DNA from: Candidatus Zixiibacteriota bacterium
Lineage (GTDB): Bacteria; Zixibacteria; MSB-5A5; GN15; FEB-12
NCBI GenBank assembly: GCA_021163775.1
Contig: JAGGTI010000006.1
Span: forward strand, 1 to 38,784
Direction of reading: 5' to 3'
DNA length: 38,784 bases
How positions within the stretch are numbered: the first letter of the stretch is position 1; the number at the start of each line of letters is the position of its first letter. Position numbers and translations under genes: made by a program. Of the stretch, positions 7,814 to 15,198 are shown piece after piece. Below the pieces are notes generated by a model that searched no databases, was not told the origin of the DNA, and saw nothing but the letters and a program-made list of their open reading frames with translations.

Positions 7814-10555
7814 TTGATCCCAATAGGCACCGATCAGAAACAAACATTTGAAAAGCAAAACCGCTTGTTGGCCGGAGTTATTTTTGCGGTCACATTTATA
7901 GTTTATGCGCTGACCGTCCAGCGGTCGTTCTCTTTCTGGGATTGCGGGGAATTTATTGCCTGCGCCGCCACTATGGGCATTCCCCATCCTCCGGGTACCC
8001 CGCTGTTGATAATGCTCAGTCGGATATTCTCCATGATTCCGTTTGTCGAGGATATTTCTTACCGGATCAATTACCTTACGGTAGTTTCTTCGAGTTTGAC
8101 AGCTATGTTCGGTTATCTGATAGCGGTGCGAATAGCCGGCTCGTTTTTTGGTGAGGCAAAGTACTCCGATATCAACCGATTTATTGTATTTGTCGGAGGT
8201 ATTGCGGCCGGATTTTTCGTTGCCTTCTCCGCGACCAACTGGGCCAACTCGGTCGAAGCTGAGGCCTACGGTTTGGCTCTCGCTTTATCGACCTGTATTT
8301 TTTGGCTGGCACTTCGGTATCACGAACATCGCAACCAGCCCGGTTCCGCCCGGCTGATGATCCTGGCGATGTTTCTGGCTGTGCTCGGGATCGGCGTACA
8401 CATGACTGTTTTTCTGGTCGTGCCGGTCTGCGCTATATTCTTCATCTTGAAACAGGAGGCTGAAGCCAAAGACTATTTTATGATTTGTGCTTTTGCCATT
8501 ATTGAACTGTTGTTGGTGATTGTTTTCAGCAATGATCGCGGAGGGCCAGGCGTTTTCAAATTTGTTTCGGTGGTTCTCGGTATAACGCTTTTTGTGATGC
8601 TCCGTGACAAAATTCACTGGGGTATATTGATTGCCATCGCCGCTACCAGCTCATTAATGATTTCATTCAGTCTTTATTTCATGGCACTGCCGGCTGGAGT
8701 GGTGGCGGTGCTGGGTTTGGCCGCTGTGGCTCGGAAATACGGCTGGGAAGTTCAGTGGAAGACTGCTCTGATGATTCTGTTGGTAGGTTTTATCGGTTTT
8801 TCGGTACATTTCATGGTGCCGATTCGATCAACGCACAATCCCCGCATTGATGAAAACAATCCCTCGCGTGACTGGCGAACATTTGTCAATTTTCTCGACC
8901 GCAAACAGTATGGGCAAGTGTCTATGACGGATCGAATGTTCCAGCGGCGCGGCACGTGGTCGAACCAGTTCGGGCGTCATCCCCATATGGGGTTCTGGTC
9001 GTATTTCGAGGAACAGTACGGCGGTAATGGTGGATGGGGATTCGTGGTCACCTTTTTCGCTCTCGGTTTGCTCGGCGCGGGCGTGGCGATCTGGAAACGG
9101 CTTGAAATTGGTTTGCCGTTCTTCACGCTTTTCTTAATTGGCTCGGTGGGGCTGATTCTCTACATGAATTTTGCGGATGGCACTATGTATAACGCCGTTC
9201 GCCACGATGCCTATCTCGAAGTACGCAACCGAGACTATTTCTTTACGCCAGCTTTTGTTTTCTTTGGTGTCGCGATGGGACTCGGGGTGTCGGCATTGAT
9301 GTATATCATCAAACAGAAAACGGCCGCTATGGCCAATCAGCGACCGGTGATTTATCTCTCTGGTCTGTTGGCGTTGTTGCCGGGGATCACTCTGGCCAGC
9401 AACTATTATGACTGTGATCGGTCCGAAAACTTCCTGCCTCTGGTATACGCCAAAAACATTTTGGATACTTGTAAACCTAATGCTTTGTTGTTTACGGCTG
9501 GTGATAACGATACTTTCCCGCTCTGGTGTCTTCAGGAGGCTTACGGCTACCGTACCGATGTGCGGGTGATGTGTCTGTCGCTTCTCAATACTGATTGGTA
9601 TATCGAGCAGATGAAGAATCGCTACGATGTCCCTATCTCACTCACCGAAGAGCAAATCCTTTGGTATCCGTATGAAATGCCCGGTGTGGGTATGACCAAC
9701 CGTCCCAGGAAGCCGTTTGCCGACCGGCCGCGTGGACGGACGACTTATCTACATCCTCAGTTCTCCGGTGTGCCCACGCAGGATTTGATGGTTGACGAGA
9801 TTGTCATTTCGAATCGCTGGCGAGATCCGATCTATTTCTCGGCTCCGCCATACGCTGGGTCGCCACTCAAACTCCGTGAACACGCTGTTAATGATGGGCA
9901 ACTCTATCGTTTGGAGCGTGACCCTGAATCGTTGATTGATGTCGAGCACAGTTATGATCTATTCATGAATGTTTACAAGTTTGACGGCATGGAAGATGCC
10001 ACTATGTATCGGGATGACAATGCTACTGGGATATTTGCCGGGCTGGGCATGAGTTCACTCCGCGTTATCGACGAACTGCTTCGGACAGGTGACAGGGAAC
10101 GAGCGGTAGCACTGATGGAGCATCTGATGACGGTCATTCCCGAATTTTGGCAGACCTATGTGAGTATGGCCGATCTCTATCTTCAGGAAGACGACACTGC
10201 AATGGCGATCGCTACCTATCAGAGACTGCATGATACTATGGTTGAGTTTGTCGAAATCAACCCGGGCAATCAGAGTTACGTGCAGGATTTGGGTCTGGCC
10301 AAGTACAAGATTGGCCGTATGACCGGTGATGTGACTATGCTTGAAGGGGGTATCCGGTTGCAGAGGGATGGGTTTGATATTAACCGCAATTCAGGTCTTG
10401 CTTACCGTAAGCTCTACACGACATTGGCAACGGAGGGACGCCGTGCCGAGTTGCTGGAAGTGACTCGCCAGTTTGCTGAGTATAAACGGAATCTGACCGA
10501 TCCAATTGTTCAGGCGGTGCTTGGTCTTAGGAATCCCGGTCGCTCCGGTTATTAA
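7814..10555 (+). CDS. DUF2723 membrane protein, TMEM260-like glycosyltransferase, with TPR tail
   Basis: This 913-aa polytopic protein carries the DUF2723 signature WDCGEFIACA followed by IPHPPGTPLL (about residues 42-65), in the first loop after the first membrane helix. This resembles GT-C glycosyltransferases with an acidic catalytic residue. Human TMEM260, in the same family, is a protein O-mannosyltransferase. About 11-12 membrane segments run to residue 530. A soluble domain follows, then TPR-like helices (about 690-900). By homology it would transfer sugar from a lipid-linked donor to exported protein, though neither substrate nor sugar can be read from sequence. I chose a TTG start because AGGAGG lies 5 nt upstream (7803-7808) and no better ATG is near. 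It is monocistronic and followed by a repeat island. Confidence 0.85.
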   Translation: MIPIGTDQKQTFEKQNRLLAGVIFAVTFIVYALTVQRSFSFWDCGEFIACAATMGIPHPPGTPLLIMLSRIFSMIPFVEDISYRINYLTVVSSSLTAMFGYLIAVRIAGSFFGEAKYSDINRFIVFVGGIAAGFFVAFSATNWANSVEAEAYGLALALSTCIFWLALRYHEHRNQPGSARLMILAMFLAVLGIGVHMTVFLVVPVCAIFFILKQEAEAKDYFMICAFAIIELLLVIVFSNDRGGPGVFKFVSVVLGITLFVMLRDKIHWGILIAIAATSSLMISFSLYFMALPAGVVAVLGLAAVARKYGWEVQWKTALMILLVGFIGFSVHFMVPIRSTHNPRIDENNPSRDWRTFVNFLDRKQYGQVSMTDRMFQRRGTWSNQFGRHPHMGFWSYFEEQYGGNGGWGFVVTFFALGLLGAGVAIWKRLEIGLPFFTLFLIGSVGLILYMNFADGTMYNAVRHDAYLEVRNRDYFFTPAFVFFGVAMGLGVSALMYIIKQKTAAMANQRPVIYLSGLLALLPGITLASNYYDCDRSENFLPLVYAKNILDTCKPNALLFTAGDNDTFPLWCLQEAYGYRTDVRVMCLSLLNTDWYIEQMKNRYDVPISLTEEQILWYPYEMPGVGMTNRPRKPFADRPRGRTTYLHPQFSGVPTQDLMVDEIVISNRWRDPIYFSAPPYAGSPLKLREHAVNDGQLYRLERDPESLIDVEHSYDLFMNVYKFDGMEDATMYRDDNATGIFAGLGMSSLRVIDELLRTGDRERAVALMEHLMTVIPEFWQTYVSMADLYLQEDDTAMAIATYQRLHDTMVEFVEINPGNQSYVQDLGLAKYKIGRMTGDVTMLEGGIRLQRDGFDINRNSGLAYRKLYTTLATEGRRAELLEVTRQFAEYKRNLTDPIVQAVLGLRNPGRSGY

Positions 10556-10565
10556 CAAGCGGTGT

Positions 10566-10930
10566 TCTGTGGGCGGCAGACGTCTCGTCTACCCCTAAGC
10601 CTCGCGGTGCACGGGGACGTACACTACGCACAAAAGTGTTCGGCAGATGTCCACATCTGCTGAATCGTCATTCTGGCGCAAGGCCGGAGTCCATGACCTC
10701 CAATCTTTGCGGAAACAATCAATTCTCACAATAGATCAGGACTTCGAATGAAACTCTTTTCTCAAGCACACGATTATATCTTTTCCGAGACGCGAGTGGA
10801 CATAGACATCCGCCTGCGCGGATGTGACGGAAAAGACGGATGTGACGTATAGAGGCGGGTATTCCGTGGGCGGCAGACGTCTCGTCTGCCCCAAAGCCTC
10901 GTGGCGCACTAGGACGTACACCACGCACAA
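10566..10930 (+). repeat. Dispersed intergenic repeat island, modules A-B-C-A
   Basis: The island downstream of the DUF2723 gene contains, in order: module A (10,569-10,632; begins GTGGGCGGCAGACGTCTCGT), the palindromic module B (10,641-10,662), module C (about 10,689-10,830), and a second module A (10,866-10,929). Modules A, B and C recur elsewhere in the window. B at one end and the 'gtggacat...gacatccgcc' sequence at the other end of C form rough inverted termini, so B plus C (about 180 bp) looks MITE-like. There is no convincing ORF. This explains the gene-free stretch 10,556-10,982. Confidence 0.75.
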
Positions 10931-10982
10931 ACCTGAAGCGTATTATTTCTACGACAGGTTTATCGGTTCAAGCTCGAATATC

Positions 10983-11438
10983 TCAGTCTGACAGGCGGTA
11001 GCCGTTACATCGCCGCCATTGACCATCGGCGAGTTCCATCATGTGGCGGGCGAGCAGTTCCTTGCGGATGGCCGGTGTGTCTTTGTGTTGCCGCTCAACA
11101 ATACGGTTTACCTCATCTTCGCGATAAAGTCGATTAGGCTCAAATTGGGCCAGAACATATTCCAGTAGATGCCCCCGCTGACTAGTATGGTCGGCCGGTT
11201 TTTTGGCTCGATGGCGAGAAATATTACTACCTTTTGATTCAACGGAGTTGGCATTGGATTCCAGCCATTCAAAAACTGACGGTTCGGGGATGCGCCATTC
11301 TTTGCCAATTTTGTAGGCGCGAATCTCGCCGGCCTGAACCTTGCGCGTGATAACCTGGACGTTCATTTTGAGTTTCTCGGCCAGTTCGGTAGTAGTAAAG
11401 AACTCGGTGTTTCTGATTATTCCTTCGGTGTAGTTCAC
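10983..11438 (-). CDS. Excisionase/MerR-type HTH protein with C-terminal DUF2087 domain
   Basis: This 151-aa protein has two parts. Residues about 9-56 form a helix-turn-helix of the HTH_17/excisionase type (FFTTTELAEKLKMN, then KVQAGEIRAYKIGKEWRIP and an FEWLESN tail). Residues about 75-145 match DUF2087 (YREDEVNRIVERQHKDTPAIRKELL, then DGQWRRCNGYRLS). DUF2087 is usually met next to ArsR-like HTH domains in putative transcription regulators. I chose a GTG start at 11,438 because GGAG lies 8 nt upstream, whereas the longer frame (TTG at 11,495) has no ribosome site. It stands alone between the repeat island and the Gly/Asp/Tyr-repeat gene. Its target is unknown. Confidence 0.75.
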   Translation of the reverse strand: MNYTEGIIRNTEFFTTTELAEKLKMNVQVITRKVQAGEIRAYKIGKEWRIPEPSVFEWLESNANSVESKGSNISRHRAKKPADHTSQRGHLLEYVLAQFEPNRLYREDEVNRIVERQHKDTPAIRKELLARHMMELADGQWRRCNGYRLSD

Positions 11439-11613
11439 TCGGGTTACTCCATATAAATTACCTTTGGTTGGAGAAAAGCAAGTATTGGAAAACAATCAAC
11501 AATTTTGTGCTACAATTGGCGAAAATTATGACCTCTGATGGGATTGATCCCTTATCTTACTCTGGCCGGAGTTTTATTGGTTATGCGCAAATAGTGTTCG
11601 TAGATGCTGTTTC

Positions 11614-13521
11614 CTATTGCCAGTCGATACCTACCCCTATAGTGTAGTCGCTCAGATTGTTTTCATCGGTTGGTGGGCCTATCCAGCGTTGGCCGTTGTT
11701 CGACCAGTCCTGGTCGTAGACATCCTGACCACCGCCATCGATAAATATGCCAAAACAGAACTGGAATGTTCTCATGCCACTTGCGGAACGGTTGGCCCGC
11801 CCCAGGGTTGTTCCGCCCGAAGTGTTGTAAGTGTCGTTCCCATTATGGTCATGGAAAATACCGATACCAGCGGCGTTGCCGCCGCCCAGTGACAGGTTAG
11901 GCACGGTGTAGACATCATTGCCACCACGCTCATTGAGGTAGCCTACCGTGAAATCATGTCCGGCCCCGACCGCCATGTTATGAGTGGCGGTATAACTATC
12001 ATCGCCGCCAAAATCATCAAGATACCCGACTCCGAAATGAGCGCCCGATCCTTGCACATACCAGATCCCGTTGTATTGATCATCGCCACCACCATCGAGT
12101 AGCATCCCGACAGCGTGCCAATAGGCACAACCTTGAGCGAACAACCCGGCCGAGTAGCGATCATTACCAGCGATATCGCATAGAATTCCCACCCCACCGG
12201 CCCAACTGTGTCCATCGAGGTAATCAGCACGTTTTCCGAAACCGACTCCCTGGGCCAGCGAAGAATTATGCTCTTTAGTTTGTGATGCCGGGTTTACGAT
12301 ATTGATATCATCCGCCACATAGACATCATCCCCTTCAAGATCAACCAGCAGGCCGCATCCTCGTGTGTACCCGAATCCTTGCGAGTTTATCAGGCAGTGA
12401 AGCGAGTCTGCGCCGGAAAGGTCAGAAAGAATCCCCAGACCGAATGTCGCCGCCGCCTGCGACCAACTGTTTGCGATATAGACATCATCGCCGGCATTGT
12501 CCTGGAGAAGGCCTATCCCGAATATCCCCGCCCCCTGGGTCACATTGACGCCCTCATAAAGGTCGTTGCCTTCGCGATCTATTAGAATCGACATCCCTAA
12601 CACTGCGCCACCGATTCCCGGTATGGTAGAGTCGGGGGAGAGATAGTGGTCATTGCCGGCAAAATCGATAATAACTGTCAGGGGATACCCGTTGGGGTAA
12701 CCGCCGAATTTGTAGGTGTCGTTGCCGCCGCCATCAATAATCATCAGGGGTGGCACGTAATACTCGAAAACATCATCGCCAGTGGAACCGATCACAATTA
12801 GTCCCTTACCGGTTTTTATTTCACGCTTGGCCTCCGGAAAGACGAGCGAATCGGCGTCCTCTGCAAACCGATGGGCGGCATCGGCAAAATCCTGCGCACC
12901 GGCGAGGAAGTAGTTGAAATCAACTTTTTCGACAAGTTCGTACACCAGGTCCTGATATTTGTCGTTATCATTAACAAAGAAATCAAACAGTCGCTCACGG
13001 AACTTGTTTTTGTCGGCTTGTTTCAAACCCTTGCGGAACAAAAACTCATCATCATCGGCTATTTGATAGATCAGATCGATACCGTCTTTCAGCCGATTGT
13101 ATTGTTTGCCCGGCAGGACATTCTTGCTTCGCATTATCGATGGGCGTGGAATAGAGTCAGGATAGATCAGGTATGATTCCAACGGATCACCTATAAGTGA
13201 TCTCCGAATCGGGTGATCGACAAAGCGGCTGGCCCGGGCTGTTAGTTTGGTGATGCTGTTGGCGTCGGCGGTCAGGAGGTTAAGGGTTAACTCGCTGTGC
13301 TGTGGCAGTTTGAACGGGTTTTTGTGAAAGAGAGAGAAACTGCTCAGTCGCCAGGGATGGCCCTGATAAATCTCGATTTCATCAGCATCAAACCGGACGT
13401 CATCGCGGGTCATCCCGACTTGTCTAAGAGCCGAGTCGAACAACTCCAGACCATCAGTATTCTGAGCGTGGCAAAAGGTCGACAATAGTAATAGTGTAAA
13501 TAGCAGACCAAGGAATTTCAT
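11614..13521 (-). CDS. Secreted protein with Gly/Asp/Tyr (GxDxY) tandem repeats
   Basis: This 635-aa protein has a signal peptide (residues 1-19, ending CHAQ), an N-terminal domain of about 220 residues that I do not recognise, and then about eleven repeats of 30-40 residues. Each repeat pairs a hydrophobic strand such as GVGYLDD or GIGLLQD with an acidic turn such as GGDDSY, AGDDVY or GGNDTY. The period and the Asp/Asn-rich turns suggest a calcium-binding beta-solenoid. They resemble RTX nonapeptides only loosely, since the GGxGxD core is replaced by GxDxY at longer spacing. The start at 13,521 has CAGGAG 6 nt upstream, and an ATG 21 nt earlier is less suitable. It is divergent from glnA across 154 bp. 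It is probably a surface or extracellular protein of unknown role. Confidence 0.75.
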   Translation of the reverse strand: MKFLGLLFTLLLLSTFCHAQNTDGLELFDSALRQVGMTRDDVRFDADEIEIYQGHPWRLSSFSLFHKNPFKLPQHSELTLNLLTADANSITKLTARASRFVDHPIRRSLIGDPLESYLIYPDSIPRPSIMRSKNVLPGKQYNRLKDGIDLIYQIADDDEFLFRKGLKQADKNKFRERLFDFFVNDNDKYQDLVYELVEKVDFNYFLAGAQDFADAAHRFAEDADSLVFPEAKREIKTGKGLIVIGSTGDDVFEYYVPPLMIIDGGGNDTYKFGGYPNGYPLTVIIDFAGNDHYLSPDSTIPGIGGAVLGMSILIDREGNDLYEGVNVTQGAGIFGIGLLQDNAGDDVYIANSWSQAAATFGLGILSDLSGADSLHCLINSQGFGYTRGCGLLVDLEGDDVYVADDINIVNPASQTKEHNSSLAQGVGFGKRADYLDGHSWAGGVGILCDIAGNDRYSAGLFAQGCAYWHAVGMLLDGGGDDQYNGIWYVQGSGAHFGVGYLDDFGGDDSYTATHNMAVGAGHDFTVGYLNERGGNDVYTVPNLSLGGGNAAGIGIFHDHNGNDTYNTSGGTTLGRANRSASGMRTFQFCFGIFIDGGGQDVYDQDWSNNGQRWIGPPTDENNLSDYTIGVGIDWQ

Positions 13522-13607
13522 AGCGGCTCCTGTTTGTGACATTTATAATTAACGTAAAGAACAATTGAGTAAGCCTGAAGGAAAGCTTTTTTCCGATCGT
13601 GCTTTGC

Positions 13608-13636
13608 TTGACAAAAGTGAGATATACGCCTATCAT
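13608..13636 (+). promoter_or_regulatory. Sigma70-type promoter for glutamine synthetase
   Basis: A consensus TTGACA (13,608-13,613), exactly 17 nt of spacer and TATCAT (13,631-13,636) lie about 40 nt before the glnA start. I see no sigma54-type -24/-12 element, so nitrogen control through NtrC is not indicated here. Confidence 0.7.
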
Positions 13637-13675
13637 TGGCGCACTTTGTCTGGAATGAAACTGTTGAGGTGAAAT

Positions 13676-15088
13676 ATGAACCTGGATAAGCTGGCCAAAA
13701 TGGCCAAAGAAAACAACGCCGAGTTTGTCGATCTCAAGTTCTGTGACCTGCCCGGAGCCTGGCATCATCTGACTATCCCAATTTCAGCCCTGAAAGATGA
13801 GTTGTTCCAACACGGTGTTGGAGTTGATGGTTCCTCATTACCGGGGTTTTCATCGATCGAAAGCGGCGACATGATCATGTTGCCTGATCCCACCACCGCA
13901 TTTATGGATCGGTTTTTCGAGCGGCCGACTCTCTCCCTGATAGGTAACTTCATGTTATCCGAGGACAAAGTTGTGAGCTACAGTCGTGATCCACGACGCG
14001 TAGCCGGTGACGCCGAGCGACTTCTGGGCGAAAAACTGAATGGTCTCCAGGCGATTTTGGGTCCCGAGTTCGAATTTTATCTCTTTGACAAAGTGAATTT
14101 CAATCAGGGTCCCGACAGTGCTTTCTATACTTTGGATTCGGCCGAAGCTCCCTGGCAGGCATCCGACGACGAAGAGAACCTCGGTTATAAGATACCGTAT
14201 AAAAAAGGTTACCATGTCGCACCGCCACAGGACCGCACGTACAATATACGTAATACGATTTGCTGTCTGCTCAAGGAAGTTGGGATCGAATTGAAATATC
14301 ACCATCACGAGGTTGGTGGTGGTGGCCAGCACGAGATTGAGATTAAGTTTGCATCGTTGTTGCAGATGGCCGATCGTTCAATGTTGGTGAAGTACATTGT
14401 CAAGAATGAAGCCTTCCGCCAACAGAAATCAGCCACATTCATGCCCAAGCCGTTGTTTAACGAACCCGGTTCCGGTTTGCACGTTCACCAGTATTTGGCT
14501 GATGAGAACGGTTCGGTTTTCTTTGATAAGTCCGGCCCGGCTCGTTTCTCTGAGATCGGCCTGTTTTACATCGGGGGTATGCTCAAACATGCTGACTCTA
14601 TTCTGGCCTTCTCGAATCCATCAACCAATTCTTTCAAGCGACTGATCCCAGGCTTTGAAGCTCCTGTGGCGGGGACATATGCGGTCGGTAACCGGACCGC
14701 CTGTATCCGTATTCCCGGTTACCAGCGCGACCCGTCCACGATGCGGTTTGAGTTTCGGCCCGGCGATGGCACAATGAACCCGTATCTTGGCTACGCGGCG
14801 ATGCTTATGGCCGGTCTGGACGGTATCCGCAACAAGATTGATCCGGGACTGCCGCTTGATGTTAACCTCGATAAATTGTCACCGAAGGAATTGGCCAAAA
14901 TCCACCAGTTGCCCACGTCGCTCAACAAAGCACTGAACGCCCTGGAAAAGGACAACAGCTACCTGCTCGAAGGGGGTGTGTTTACCGAAGATCTGGTAGA
15001 GAACTGGGTGACGCTGAAGCGGCGCGAAGTGACTGATATTCGGGTTCGCCCAACGCCGTTCGAATTCGAGATGTACTACGACGTGTAG
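13676..15088 (+). CDS. glnA: Glutamine synthetase, type I
   Basis: This 470-aa enzyme makes glutamine from glutamate, ammonia and ATP in the cytoplasm. Family landmarks are clear: VDGSSLPGF near residue 50, GPEFEFYLF (metal-binding Glu) near 128, HHHEV near 208, MPKPLFNEPGSGLHVH near 257-272, and NRTACIRIP and RFEFRPGDGTMNPYLGYAA in the C-terminal third. The length (470) matches the GSI-beta class. The position equivalent to the adenylylated tyrosine of the enterobacterial enzyme (NLY-DLPPE) reads NLD-KLSPKE, with Asp at residue 399, so GlnE-type adenylylation is not expected. GAGGTG lies 6 nt before the ATG and a near-consensus promoter lies upstream. A bidirectional terminator follows. Confidence 0.97.
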   Translation: MNLDKLAKMAKENNAEFVDLKFCDLPGAWHHLTIPISALKDELFQHGVGVDGSSLPGFSSIESGDMIMLPDPTTAFMDRFFERPTLSLIGNFMLSEDKVVSYSRDPRRVAGDAERLLGEKLNGLQAILGPEFEFYLFDKVNFNQGPDSAFYTLDSAEAPWQASDDEENLGYKIPYKKGYHVAPPQDRTYNIRNTICCLLKEVGIELKYHHHEVGGGGQHEIEIKFASLLQMADRSMLVKYIVKNEAFRQQKSATFMPKPLFNEPGSGLHVHQYLADENGSVFFDKSGPARFSEIGLFYIGGMLKHADSILAFSNPSTNSFKRLIPGFEAPVAGTYAVGNRTACIRIPGYQRDPSTMRFEFRPGDGTMNPYLGYAAMLMAGLDGIRNKIDPGLPLDVNLDKLSPKELAKIHQLPTSLNKALNALEKDNSYLLEGGVFTEDLVENWVTLKRREVTDIRVRPTPFEFEMYYDV

Positions 15089-15126
15089 ATATCGTCTGAC
15101 GATAATACCGAACAGGTGGTAAATGA

Positions 15127-15175
15127 AAATCGGGTTTCTCACTCGCTGATGCGAGCGTGGAAACCCGATTTATTT
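15127..15175. terminator. Bidirectional terminator hairpin
   Basis: A 12-bp perfect outer stem (AAATCGGGTTTC / GAAACCCGATTT) encloses an inner 5-bp stem (CTCGC-TGAT-GCGAG). It lies between the convergent glnA and TlpA-like genes and is T/A-rich on both sides, so it can end both transcripts. Confidence 0.8.
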
Positions 15176-15198
15176 ATATCCGATGTAATTGGCTATAG

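Noticed and set aside
10983-11438. Prophage excisionase
   Set aside because: The HTH type is similar, but the DUF2087 tail and lack of integrase or attachment sites argue for an ordinary regulator.
11614-13521. RTX toxin
   Set aside because: The GGxGxD nonapeptide is not present in series and no type I secretion genes are nearby. It has a Sec signal peptide instead.
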